Shown one piece after another: positions 1 through 11,548 of a stretch of DNA of 64,000 nucleotides. The stretch covers positions 6,321,722 through 6,385,721 of the forward strand of contig CAJQUN010000020.1 of NCBI GenBank assembly GCA_907163345.1. The letters are read 5' to 3'. Made by a program: the position numbers and the translations under genes. This DNA comes from Haberlea rhodopensis. Lineage: Eukaryota > Streptophyta > Magnoliopsida > Lamiales > Gesneriaceae. A model generated the notes under the pieces. That model was not told the DNA's origin. It ran no database searches and saw only the letters and a program-made list of their open reading frames with translations. How positions within the stretch are numbered: the stretch's first letter is position 1; each line of letters begins with the position of its first letter.

Positions 1-449
1 CTCAATAATGTGTTTTTTTGGAGAATATGGAATTTCAGAATGTCACTCTTCTGTCATCAATATTTCGGAGCTTTTGAGGTCGAGCTTTATGGGTTAAGTA
101 CCACCTGAAACGCCGTTGTTAATGTACTGACTACTTTTTCAACTGATCTGCCTTTCATTTTCTGCTCAACGAAGTGTTCCTTGGTTTCTCAAAAGCGTGT
201 AGATAAGTTGTCAAGCATATAGATTTTTCATCTTATAAAACCTTTGACTTTCTGGGTGACCAACTGAGAGTCCAAACAAAGGGTCACTCAGGAGGCCCCA
301 ATTTCTTTCTTTGGCAACCTTTATTTCTTTGCTTCTTTGAGAATAAATCCAAATTCTGGTTGAGAATGGTTCGATCTTGTTGTACTGCTCTCTCCAACTG
401 TGCTTGTTTCCCTCTTCTTCCTTACTCCGGAAAGTCTTTGTGAAGTAAC
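1..449. other. Uncharacterised left edge
   Basis: No gene is recognisable here. On the minus strand this would lie downstream of the gypsy RNase H-like fragment that starts near 450, so it may be more of the same decayed element, but I could not identify a domain. Confidence 0.3.
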
Positions 450-790
450 TCCGATGAGTAGAAAAAGGAATGCGTTAAGAGACCTTCCTGGCCCAATCCA
501 ATCAAAAAATTCTCATATTCTGTTCTACTGTTGGAGGCTTTGAAAATCCAAAATTGCACAGCCAGCTTCATGTTGTCTCCTTGGGGGAAAGCATTACAAC
601 TTCCTCGAACTCACTTCCTTCGTAAGTGGAGAACTAGTCCACAAATAATTTCCATGGGTTCTCTGCCTCCTCACCTAAGAAATTGGCCGGTGCCTGAGTC
701 TTCATATAGTAGTCTAAGGTTAGTAGGCAATGTCATACTAGCTTCATTTTGTAGTCCATCGAACAAGGACCAATTTTAATTAAGAGAAAA
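450..790 (-). pseudogene. Degenerate Ty3/gypsy RNase H fragment
   Basis: Read on the minus strand, this stretch gives short protein pieces separated by stops and frame changes: PWKLFVD, FSTYEGS, VVMLSPKE and then RTEYENFLIGL. Their order resembles the extra RNase H domain of plant gypsy polyproteins of the Tat lineage, which typically runs W-x-L-[FY]-V-D-G-S-S ... G-S-G ... L-x-S-P ... N-N-E-A-E-Y-E-A. The catalytic pattern is damaged (the G after VD is a stop). It is a relic and cannot encode a working enzyme. The assignment rests on short motifs only. Confidence 0.35.
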
Positions 791-1431
791 ATGTCTTGAT
801 CTTTAAAAAATTTTATGAATGATATGTATTTATGATATTGATAGTTTAGTTTTATTTTTGGAGTTAAAAATCTTTAAAAAAGTTGCAAATGTATAAATTA
901 AAGACTCAACTAAAACAGTAAATTTGATAAAAAAAAACTTTATTATTTCCCAATTACAGCATAATATAATATTGTTTGCCATACCAGTTATATTTGTACC
1001 TGCAAAAAGAAGCTTTTCAAAACTATATCGCAAGATCAATTAAATGAATTAGCAGTTTAATAAGTAATTTCGCATAAAATATACAATAAATAATTCTTAG
1101 TTTAATATTCTATTTTTTTCTTCAATAAATGTCATTTTTATAATATATAAGACCTCTAAAATGTTTGAGCCGTCGTTTTTTTAAAATTAAATAAAAAGGA
1201 CATGTGTCCGTTGTTGACAAAAAAGCCCTCGTCTGAGCAGGACCGAATTGGCTTGCACTCTATAGGATGCCAAATAGACCATCAGGCGCCCTGCTGGTCT
1301 ATATATATGATCGAGGCACGGATTTAGTTATATCCTGATGTTACAAAATACAAATAGCCCTGTATTCTTACAAAGTCTCAAATTTAATCAACAAATTTAA
1401 TTTACTTTTCTTCTATATACGCCATCGGAAT
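791..1431. other. AT-rich 3' flank of AMT2
   Basis: AT-rich DNA directly downstream of the AMT2 stop codon. It should contain the AMT2 3' UTR and polyadenylation signals in its right part. No coding region or repeat was recognised. Confidence 0.4.
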
Positions 1432-4400
1432 TCATACATTTATAGTCACTCCTCTAGCACCATTCAAATGCCCACCTGCCGCCATTTCCACGGCATGAGC
1501 TGGGTTATTCCAGCCGTGTTTAGCCGGTTCGTATCTCTCCCCGTCACCCCACAAGGCGTACGCTTCCTCGCCATGCACCGCATCGTCTCCGATCATGAGT
1601 TGCTCATCCGGCATTCTCAAAGGCATAAATAGTTTGATAAAGAGAAGGATGATTGTTGTGGCCGTGAAATTCCAGCCAATAATAAACAGCGCTGCAACTA
1701 TTTGCTTGAGGAATAGTATTCCGCCTCCACCGCCGTAAACTGCACCCTTTGTGTTTTTGACCGGCAGTAGCATACTGCAGAGGTCGGGTTCCGCCAGAAG
1801 TCCGGTTAAAGCGCCGCCCAAAATACCGGCCACCGCATGTGTGTAGAACACCGCTAATGTATCATCCACCTGTAAATATCATTGGACGTTAATTCTAAGA
1901 ACTAAGAAGGGGATATAAACAGGAAATTTTTATATGTCATAATATTATTATTACTAATTTTGGTAAATAAACTAAACATGACAAAATTTCACCAAAAAAT
2001 TGTATATATTCAGGGGCTTGGTAATAAATCCAAGCGGATGAGTTTCACCAAAAATGTGTATAACTAGGAGTAGAGACTGATTGAATATTCAGTGTCATGC
2101 GAGAAATGAGAATCTAGCATAAAAAGTAATGCCCTTATACTAGATCTAAGTATTTATATTCGATTTGGATATATATAGTGATATCACCAAAAAGTGTGAT
2201 CTTTAATAAATGTCGAGCTACGATGCATCAAACGGTTTTTCTTCTACTAAACTGAATGGAGCCGCTTCCCAAAATATATCTGTGTATCAAAGAGAAAGGG
2301 TAAGATGACTCCGCCCGTAGGCGAAGACACTCCGACGCTCAAGTCAGTATATGTTTCAATACTTTTTTTTATTGAAACATATACTGACTTGAGCGTCGGA
2401 GTGTCTTCGCCTACGGGCGGAGTCATCTTACCCTTTCTCTTTGATACACAGATATATTTTGGGAAGCGGTTCCATTCAGTTTAATAGAAGAAAAACCGTT
2501 TGATGCATCGTAGCTCAACATTTATTAAAGATCACACTTTTTGGTGATATCAATTGGCGCCGTCTGTGGGAACTATGAGTTTAAGACGTGAGAATTAAAA
2601 ATAAATAGAGAAAACATCACGAGAGAGTCGCAGGAGAATCCCCCATCTCCACCGAGTCTTTCTGCCGACTCCGTAATCACTGCCACCGCAGTGCCACACC
2701 ATCACCTCTTCTTCTTGTATCCGCCTCAAATTCTTCTCGGTTTCTCTTCTCAAATAGGGAGAATAAAAGTTGGTTATTATTCTATTCATCCAAGGATGTC
2801 CCTTTAAAAGCATCCAATAAAAACAGGGTGATATGCGATGAAAAATCAGACTCAATAGTGGAAAAAATCTTGCTTACAGTATTAAACAATGTTAAACAAA
2901 CGATTGATAAACCCTAATTGAACAAGGAAGAAGAATCACAGGCCAACCGAATTATCAATTTCGTTCATCCACTACTGCGCTCCTCCCCCTCTATTCTTCA
3001 ACCTCAACAACTTTAGTTTTTCACAGCTCTCGAAGTTAATTGAAGCCCCACATTATTATCAGCAGTACTTCGGAGAAAAAACGCAAGCAACAAAGCCTAG
3101 AAGAAAATATTTACATTACCTGCAACAATATCTATTGAGTGGTGAATTATGCCCAAGAAATTGGAATTCAGTTCATTTTGGGGTTTTGCTTCTTCAATGC
3201 ATCAGTAGCCCAGAAAACAAAAACTTGGTAACCATCATTTGTGCTTACTCCTCGGAAACAAGGTGTAGAATTTGGGAGGAGCAAAATCAGGGGAGATGTT
3301 GACGCCACAACCGCAGCAACAGGGTCGTCAACAGCAGAATAATTCTCCGCCTCTACGCATCCATGAATCTGGAGATCCCTCCCTCTAAATCCAGGTTCAT
3401 GTTGGTGTTGTTGGGTTTTACGTGCTTTAGAGCATATCACTACCCGAACTTAATATGCTACAAGCTCTATTTCGCTTATTATTGATGCACTATTCTGGAG
3501 ATAAATTGTCATTAACAGGTGGGTTTGAAATTACATTTCACGATTCTCTGATCCTTCAACAAATGGGAGTAAGATTGTAAGTAAGGCCAACTTTTCTTCT
3601 GGTGGCTCTAGTAAATTGGATGACACTAGTTGACTTGCTTACTCATACAGTGGATTTTGAGCATGCAACATTTTGTGGGTGCACCTTTATTTAACTACTT
3701 CAAAATTAGAGACTAGCATTTTCAAGGCTAATAAGAAACAGATTCGCGCTATGGGGATTGATGGAAAAATTTTATTTTGCCTCCATGAGAGCAATTTCGT
3801 GTGGAGTTAGATCCATATAACAGTTGCAACAACCCAAAAAACAGAGTGCTTTAGTACATGTATATTCTCCATGGTCTTCGACAGTATGATTGAGAGAATT
3901 TGGTTTTCTGCAAACCAATGAGCATAGCATATACAAGAAATGAACTTTGTGATGAAGCTTTGAAGCTTCTGGATCAAATGCAAGATGAGGGCATGTACGA
4001 GTGACTTGCAGATGCATCTTTTGAATGCATTTACTCCTGCTGTGTCGGACCCCCTCAACAAAGTCCTCAATTTAGTTTTATATAGCTACCAGAATCATAA
4101 ATCGTATGAAACCATTCGAAGTCAAATTATTAGAATTCGCCTGTAGGTCATTGCAATAGCTCAACCCGGTTTCACAAGGATAAGTTGCGCTACTTTCTCG
4201 TATCAATAAATGAATTCTCATTTATTATGCTCTGCCTGACATGGGTGCGCATGACCTAAGTTTAGCATGCCCGCAGCTTCTGCTCAGTACAGTTCGGGCG
4301 TGCCATCTGGCAGTAAGGCCCTATTACATCAAGCTCGGGCATGCAATCTCGCAGTAAGCCCCTATTACATCGAGCTCGGGCGTGCAATCTTGCAGGAAGG

Positions 4401-7400
4401 CCATATTACGGCAGCTTGGGCATGCCATCTGGCAGTAAGGCCCTATTACATCGAGTTCGGGCATGCAATCTCGCAGTAAGCCCCTATTTATCAGCTCGGG
4501 CATGCAATCTAGCAGTAAGGCCATATTATGACAGCATGGGCATGCCATCTGGCAGGAAGGCCCTATTACATCAAGCTCGGGTGTGCCATCTGGCAGTAAG
4601 GCCCTATTACATCAAGCTCGGGCGTGCAATCTTGCAGTAAGGCCTTATTACATCGATATCGGACATGCAATCTCGCTGTAAGCCCCTATTATGACAGTTC
4701 GGGCATGCAATCTTGCAGTGAGACCCTATTTATCAGCTCGGGCGTGCAATCTTGCAGTAAGGCCCTATTCAGAAGCCCAAGGCGTTGTCAATAAGCCCTT
4801 GGCACATCAGGAGCACGAGCTCAGTCCTGGTTACGCCAGGAGCATGGGTGTGCAACCTACCTGAGGAGCACTAGCTCAGCCATGGTTACGCCAGGAGCAT
4901 GGGTGTGCAACCTACCTGAGGAGCACGAGCTCAGCCCTGGTTACGCCATGAGCATGGGTGTGCAACCTACCTCAGGAGCACGAGCTCAGCCCTGGTTACG
5001 CCAGGAGCATGGGTGTGCAACCTACCTCAGGAGCACGAGCTCAGCCCTGGTTACGCCAGGAGCATGGGTGTGCAACCTACCTGAGGAGCACGAGCTCAGC
5101 CCTGGTTACGCCAGGAGCATGGGTGTGCAACCTATCTCTGGAGCACGGTTTAGGCGAGCATTCCTCGCTCATATTTGTTATCGCTGGAGCTCAGTTCAGA
5201 GCAGGCGAACACACTTCGCCCCTATTTATTATCTCCGGAGCTCAGTTCAGATCAAACGAGCACATTTTCGCCCCTATTTATTATCTCCGGAGCTCAGTTC
5301 AGATCAGACGAGCACATTATTGCTCATATTTATTATCTCCGGAGCTCAGTTCAGATCAGACGAGCACATTTTTGCTTCTATTTATTATCTCCGGAGCTCA
5401 GTTCAGATCAGACGAGCACATTTTTGCTCCTATTTATTATCTCCGGAGCTCAGTTCAGATCAGACGAGCACATTTTGTTTCTATTTATTATCTCCGGAGC
5501 TCAGTTCAGATCAGACGAGCACATTTTTGCTCCTATTTATTATCTCCGGAGCTCAGTTTCAGATCAGACGAGCACATTTTTGCTCATTTTTATTATCTCT
5601 GGAGCACGGTTCAGGCGAGCATTCCTCGCTCATATTTGTTATCGCTGGAGCTCAGTTCAGAGCAGGCGAACACACTTCACCCCTATTTATTATCTCTGGA
5701 GCTCAGATCAGACGAGCACATTTTTGCTCCTATTTATTATCTCTGGAGCACGGTTCAGGCGAGCATTCCTCGCTCATATTTGTTATCGCTGGAGCTCAGT
5801 TCAGAGCAGGCGAGCACACTTCGCCTCTATTTATATTTGGAGCTCAGTTCGGATCAGGCGAGCACACTACGCCCCTATTTATATTTGGAGCTCAGTTCGG
5901 ATCAGGCGAACATCATTTGCTACGCATAGCTATTACCTCTGGAGCTTAGTTTAGTCGAGCGTCATTTGCACATATTTATCCGATATAGCTCAAATCAGCT
6001 CAGAAGAGCTTTATTTGCTCCGTATTACATCTGGTGCCCGATCGGGCTTATCTGCTCAGCTCAGGATTCTATTGATGCTGAAAATCAATCAAGTTTCATT
6101 GGCATCGTATATTTTTCATCACTGGGGCTTAAGATTTCTATTAATTATGGAGCTTGGGACGCTTAATATTCATAAATCCAATGTTATTAGTACCGCATGT
6201 TTATTCATCACGGAGCTCGACTATATCTCATATTCCCATGGAAGTAAACAACAGGGGCACTAGGAACAGGTCGGTTAAACATTTAACGAACTTCTGGTCT
6301 TCGACGTCAGTTCGACTAGGAGGGGGGACTTGTGATACCCCTCTATGAGGACCCCATATATCCAAATCAAAAGTGGACTCTTAGATCCAACATTAGGGTA
6401 ATACTCTTATGCTAAGTTGAATTCCTTTGTGTTCGTGTCATGTATATATATATTTTTATGGAACGGAGACAACATTTATTCGATTTTTTCATCAAATGTT
6501 ATGGTTATTTTATCCAACTAAGTTTTCGTTTTTAATTTCAAAATTAAAGAATTATAGTAAAGTCACTTTTAAAAATTCTGTCAAATCAGATAGAATTGGA
6601 TACATGAACATTTTGAATTTCCACCTTTGTTAAAGCACCCTACCACTCCGGGCATTGCAAAAGTCACAAGAAGCTAATTAAGACATTCCAAGTTGGATAT
6701 ATATATTTCATATAATTTACCATATATTCAGTAATTAAAAAAAACAAAATTAATAGTATTGTAATACATTAACAATATAACTATATAAAAAATACAATCT
6801 AAAAATAATTATAAAATACATTGAGAAACTTAATTTTTTAATTACATTTAGGTAAAACTAATATTTTTATAAAATAGATAATTAACATAATAAAAAATAT
6901 AATATATATATATATACATATTGATTTGTAATAAATGAAAAAGGTGAAATATCGGTAAAATGAAATAAATGATAAAAAAAATTTCCAATATGTCAGCTTG
7001 GCATCCATATGTTTCAAATTTTTGGAGTGGTGAGTTTTTTAAACAATTTTTTGGGTCACATTCCCGACTCGAAACCGAGTCTGTCCAAAGTCAACACGAG
7101 ACTTTGCCACGTCCAAAGTGTCCACATGTTTCTCTTTATTATTGGTCGGAACTTGGAAGCATGCATCAATATAGCACTATATATTTTTATATATATAAAC
7201 ATAATATATTATAAAAAATAAATATTTTGTAATAAAAATCAAGTTTTAGGGCAAAATGGAGAAATATCGCAATTAATAAATATTTGGTAATAAAAATCGA
7301 GACTTTATGGGAAAGTGGAGAAATATCGTACCTTTTGTAGCAAAGTAGACTTCTTGTGAAGAATGATCATTGAGAACCAGGGAATGCTTCCAGAAAGCAC

Positions 7401-9679
7401 CCCATAAACTATAGCCGCCCACGATTGCACCACTCCTGTTATTTCAATAATTTCCAATTAATTATTAACAAGAAAAGTTTAGTTTAATTGCTAACACGAC
7501 TCCTCATTGATTCTAAAACATACAACCAACAGATATTTGTATGGTGATTTTGTTTGTTTGTAAGACATATAGCTGGCCCTAATATATAGGAACCCCGTGT
7601 GGTTTTGAAAATAGTCAGTTTACCCGATTTGAAAATATGTACAAAACACTCATGATTTGTGTTACACACACCATATCTTGCGTTTCAGTTTTTAAAAAAA
7701 ACGGTCGATTGTGTTATTGAGGGGGTTAATTGTACCTAAATAAATAGCATAAGTGGGTAGTTTACATACATTGAGTAACATAGGGTAATATGCACCTAAA
7801 AATTAATATAAGGAGGATAAATTGTACCTAAAATTAGAAAACAAATTTGAGAAAATTTTATCATGTAGCAATTTACCTGCCATGAGCGACGATCAAATGT
7901 AACTTACATCCCTGTGGTTTAAAAATAGGTAGAACTCGTTATGCCAAAAAAAATCTGAAAATTGTGGAGGCTGCGGTGTACTATATTTGCAAACCAACGG
8001 GTGCGTGTTTACAATACCACTAGCTGATATATAATTTGTGCATGCTAGCAAAAATTGAAGACAAGCTTCAATGGCAGAGAACTTCAATGTTTTGAATTGA
8101 TGGATGAAACCAGTAACCATCCAAATCGCAAGTTTTTTGTAGAGTACATGCATGTGCATATTCGTCTATGTATGATATTATCAAAAACTTGACAGAGTTC
8201 TTAATGAGATAAATCTATATTTTAAAAATACCCAAATAATTTAATGATGATTAATGTATAATATACCTGCACCAGGAGTAATGCAAGCTAGACCAGTAAT
8301 CATCCCCTGAACTGCGCCTATAACCGAAGGCTTCCCAAAGTAGTAAACATCGAGTGATGTCCAAACAAGAAGGCTAGTGGCCGCTGAAATATTTGTGTTC
8401 AACACTGCAACTGAAGAAACTAAATTTGCAGCATATGGTGCCCCGCCATTGAAACCGGACCATCCCATCCACAGCAACCCCGCTCCGGCAAGCATCAACA
8501 GTACATTGTTCGGTACATATCTATCCCTATCTACTTTCAACCGCGGCCCGACCTATTTCCAGGGGCGGACACAGAGGAGAGAAAACTCATCAATAATAAA
8601 GTCATGTTGAATAGACAAGAAATTGTACTCTTTGGTTTTAGAGTGTACATCCAATGCCCCAAGATCTAGTTGGAACATATAGAGTGAAATAATTGTATTG
8701 CATGTTAAGTAACATCGAATGTTCTTATAGGTGCTACCAGTTTGTATCTAGAATCATGACAAAAAGTTGTTATGAACTCAAAAAACATCCAAAAGAATTA
8801 GAAAGCTTTTCAAGAGGGGAAAAAAACAAGAAATTGCAAACCCATGAACAATCAAGTCATTTAGATCAAATCTTGGCAAAATTTAGGCATATTTTTGGTT
8901 CGAATTCAACTTATTTCGACAAGGAATCAGTAAAGACATTGTACCCAATAAGCAGCCGTGAAACCAGAAATCCCAGAAGCAAGATGAATAACATAGCCGC
9001 CGGAATAATCAATCACTCCCCAATGATACAAAAATCCGCCACCCCACAGGCTGTAAGCACCCACTGTGTAGCAAAATGTAAGCCAGAGAGGCACAAAAGC
9101 CATCCACGCCTTAATATTCATCCTCCCCAACACCGACCCCGCAACCAAAACCGTCGTAATCGCAGCAAAAGTGAACTGAAAGTAAACAAGCGAAGCCATT
9201 GGAAATATGGCTGATTCATTCTAGTCTCAATGGTTCCATTTGCATAATAGTGTGTGCTCTCCGGTACTGCAGCTCGCTTTGTCAAATACCTGAGAGAAAT
9301 TAAGAGAATTAATCAAAAGGGTGAAATTCATCGTGAACTGCAAAAGTCAAGAATCGAAGATTTTGATTTTACTGTACTTTTGACCAAGAGCTGGAGCGCC
9401 TTTTCCCCAGAAGGGAAGAAGTTCGTCACCAAAAGCTAGACGATAACAGAGAAGAACCCAACAGATCAAGACTGCGGCGAAGGCATACAGCGCCATGAAA
9501 GCAGAATTAACAGCCCATTTCTTCTTCACGATGCTGGCGTAGAGGATGACGAGTCCCGGCATGGACTGGAGGCCGACGAGCGTCGCCGCCGTCAGCTGCC
9601 ACGCGTTGTCTCCTTTGTTCAGCCAGTCCGGAACCGCCGGCAGGCGTTTTTCATATGCTAGAGTTAGATTATTATCCAT
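1432..9679 (-). CDS. AMT2: AMT2-type ammonium transporter (five exons, 1-bp defect in exon 2)
   Basis: Plasma-membrane ammonium transporter of the AMT2/MEP subfamily. Exons on the minus strand: 9679-9378, 9289-8945, 8552-8267, 7435-7332, 1869-1432, all with GT-AG borders and consistent phases. The assembled product is about 490 residues, usual for AMT2, with 11 expected membrane helices. Visible family features: WLNKGDNAWQLTAATLVGLQ near the N-terminus; the first pore histidine in DYSGGYVIH (exon 2); PNNVLLMLAGAGLLWMGWSG (exon 3); the second pore histidine in VFYTHAVAG; and the AMT2 C-terminal tail GDDAVHGEEAYALWGDGE. Oddities: in exon 2 the frame changes by one base at about 9201 (TTCCAATGG where the family needs one more base to read Phe-Pro-Met), so as written translation stops soon afterwards. 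Everything else looks functional, so a sequencing error is as likely as a real mutation. Intron 4 (1870-7331) is inflated by repeats. It could be named AMT3-like within the AMT2 clade. Confidence 0.9.
2179..2552. repeat. 182-bp near-perfect inverted repeat at an LTR end
   Basis: Arm 2179-2360 and arm 2371-2552 are reverse complements of equal length with only a few mismatches, separated by a 10-base T-rich spacer. The right arm ends exactly at the CA that precedes the primer-binding site, so each arm looks like the end of an LTR in opposite orientation. As RNA it would form a long hairpin, and it lies in an intron of AMT2. Confidence 0.85.
2555..2572 (+). other. Gypsy-type primer-binding site
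   Basis: TGGCGCCGTCTGTGGGAA follows the LTR-like end at 2552 after two bases. This sequence, close to the 3' end of a plant tRNA (commonly assigned to tRNA-Asp), is a familiar primer-binding site in plant Tat and Athila elements. The assignment is by recall. Confidence 0.6.
2573..3779. other. Internal region without recognised coding sequence
   Basis: Moderately GC-rich stretches with no ORF that I can tie to a family. Expected gag motifs (zinc knuckle) are absent on both strands. Confidence 0.4.
3780..4045 (+). pseudogene. Decayed pentatricopeptide-repeat-like fragment
   Basis: In changing plus-strand frames this stretch gives VFDSMIER followed by RNELCDEALKLLDQMQDEGM, which fits the helix pattern of plant PPR repeats (the A-L-x-L-x-x-x-M and D-E-G motifs). 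Stops and frame changes interrupt it. It could be a captured piece of a host PPR gene within the repeat-rich intron. The evidence is one and a half repeats. Confidence 0.35.
4260..4795. repeat. Tandem array, about 41-bp unit
   Basis: About a dozen imperfect copies of a unit containing TCGGGCATGCAATCTCGCAG followed by TAAGGCCCTATTACATC. Some copies lack a few bases. Reading frames through it are a by-product of the periodicity and are not genes. Confidence 0.85.
4800..5145. repeat. Tandem array, 55-bp unit
   Basis: About six copies of a 55-bp unit with CCAGGAGCATGGGTGTGCAA and GAGCACGAGCTCAGCC. The copies are nearly identical, so the array expanded or was homogenised recently. It adjoins the 52-bp array and shares the GAGCTCAG core with it. 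Confidence 0.9.
5145..5960. repeat. Tandem array, about 52-bp unit with higher-order variants
   Basis: About fifteen copies of a unit built on CTCCGGAGCTCAGTTCAGAT and CAGACGAGCACATTTTTGC. Variants carrying GGAGCACGGTTCAGGCGAGC recur at intervals (about 5140, 5600 and 5740), suggesting block duplication of several units together. Confidence 0.9.
6318..6345 (+). other. Polypurine tract and putative 3' LTR start
   Basis: AGGAGGGGGGAC is followed by TTGTGATACCCC. A G-rich tract immediately before TG is the usual boundary between the internal region and the 3' LTR of a retrotransposon. The far end of this LTR was not found. Confidence 0.5.
6346..7331. other. AT-rich end of AMT2 intron 4 with a short direct duplication
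   Basis: Very AT-rich, with an (AT)n tract near 6900-6920. Two copies of a segment containing TAATAAAAATC and GGAGAAATATCG lie at about 7221-7270 and 7285-7328, next to exon 4. No gene is seen. Confidence 0.5.
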
Positions 9680-9944
9680 CTTAAGCTCTCTATAACTGTA
9701 TGTACAGTTAATTCTACTTCAAGATAAGATTTTGATCGATTGAAGTTCTTGGATTGGTAGGATCTCGTGTGCATAAAAAGGTTTTGCAGTAAAGGAATGT
9801 GAAAGTCTTGATTAGTTAAAGTGGGCCGCAAATTGTAAGGATGACTGGTGAGTTGTGTTGGGTGGAATTATTGAAAAAGGTCAACGAGACCTTCGGTTCT
9901 TGGAGTATTTTGGGGAAACTGGTCTGAAACTTCGTATGAAGATG

Positions 9945-10108
9945 GCGAAATATGGGGTTTGTCTTGGGTGCACCCGGTGTTTGGTGCACCCAAAACACAT
10001 ACACAATATTTCGCGGGTTTGTATGTGTTTTGGGTGTACCAAACACCGGTGTATGTGTTTTGAGTGCACCAAACACTGGGTGCACCCAAGACAAACCCGC
10101 GAAATATT
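9945..10108. repeat. Hairpin repeat in the AMT2 promoter region
   Basis: Arm 9945-10001 and arm 10052-10108 are reverse complements over 57 bases with a handful of mismatches. The spacer carries a third, partial copy of the same motif (10014-10050). Recurrent words are GGTGCACCCAAAACACAT and its complement. It lies about 270 bp upstream of the AMT2 start codon. No target duplication is evident, so it may be a foldback MITE or a local duplication. Confidence 0.75.
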
Positions 10109-11548
10109 GTGTGGCTGGTTTTTGCCGTGAGGGGACGTCAATAATTAGTAGCTTTGTCATATAATTTGTACCAACAACCAGCGCACGCGTTCAGTATATG
10201 TCTAGACGGATTTTTATATGTAATATTTATTATTAATAAATACATTTAAATAAAATGATTTTAGTTTTAATTTTTGTCGTTTATTTATTTAAATTATAAA
10301 ATAATTTTTTTTATTTTATTTGAATTTTGTTTGTCTTTCAAATTAATGAAGCTTGTGTTTTTATTTTTTAGATTAACGGATTTTATTTTTTTATTTGAAT
10401 TTTTTTGTCTTTAAAATTATTAATGAAGCTTGTGTTTTTTTATTTTTAGATTGACGGATTTTATTTTTTTGTTGTGATGGATACTTTGGAATACACGTAC
10501 CGTAAAATCTACATAAATTAATACTCGATAAATTAATAATATATCTAAAATAATATTTTTCCCCTGTCCTAATTTGGGACAGTTTGAAAATTTGAAAAAT
10601 TTGTAAGTAATAAGTTTTAGGAAGATCCTTATATAAATCTATATTCTCATTAATATCATAAATTAATAATTCTATAAAATTACAAATATGACTAGAACAA
10701 TTTTGAAAAATAAGAATCTATTCATATATGTTTTTTTCTCGGAATTTAAATAAAAATATTTCTCAATACATTGAAAAGCTCTAGACTCGTGTACTTGAAC
10801 TGCAACAAAAAATTGTAAAGACTTATTACCTATATGAGTTCTTCATTTGGCGTGATTTAGTATCGAATGTACTGAATTATCACAAACTTCATCATCAACA
10901 TGATTTTCAATTACTAATACATCTTAATAAAATTTTATTGTCCCAATATTATTAATTTATGGAGGTTTTATTGTATATAGATGTTTTATAATAGGAAGGT
11001 ATTTTTGGAATATCAAAAAATAGTATGGGGTGCCAATCTTATCTTTGAGTTAATTTGGATTTTTTTGGAAGTAAATCAATTTGGTAATTAATTTAACTAG
11101 TTTCATTTATATTGTAAAATAAGATAATATTTTTGTAATTTTAATAAAATGAAGAGGATATTTGACATTGTGTCATACCATGAGGCCAATTTTTTTATGA
11201 GTATTATCTTTTTTTCTTAATAAGTAGTATAGATATATAATTTATTTCATTTTTAAAATATTTATTTATAGATGTTCAGTAGTCTCAAGAATTATACATT
11301 CAAACTATAATCCCCTGAATCTCGTATCCTTGACTGGGGGTGACAAAGTGTGGGCATGGTGTTTTATTAAATGAAGAGACGACATTTATGTCTATTTAAT
11401 TAAATTTATCAAAAATAGTTATTTTAAGGATTGATAATTAATAAAATAGCACACATACATGTATAAATAAATTATATATTCAATTAAATTTATTTAAACA
11501 GTAAAAAAGCCAAAACTAAAAACTTGAATTGTTTGTCTATATGTCCTT
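10109..11548. other. AT-rich intergenic DNA with a direct duplication
   Basis: No gene recognised. A segment containing GAAGCTTGTGTTTTT and GACGGATTTTATTTTTT is repeated in direct orientation at about 10308-10390 and 10391-10472. The remainder is low-complexity AT-rich sequence. Confidence 0.45.

Larger units (their letters stand above)
2179..6345 (+). mobile_element. Remnant of a Tat-like Ty3/gypsy element inside AMT2 intron 4
   Basis: A primer-binding site of the kind used by Tat/Athila gypsy elements (2555-2572) directly follows a sequence ending in CA (2552), as an LTR would. About 3.7 kb further on, a purine tract (6318-6328) is followed by TGTGATACCCC, as a 3' LTR would begin. Between them are three different tandem arrays close to the purine tract, which is where Tat elements are known to accumulate satellite-like repeats. 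No gag or pol domain is visible inside. It is therefore at best a non-autonomous or decayed element. The LTR ends do not match each other over a useful length and no target duplication was found, so the whole-element call is inference. Confidence 0.45.

Noticed and set aside
4260..5960. Long open frames and a regular repeat pattern that could suggest a repetitive protein or a CRISPR-like array
   Set aside because: All three frames stay open because unit lengths and composition avoid stops. Repeats are contiguous without unique spacers, and this is a plant nuclear intron.
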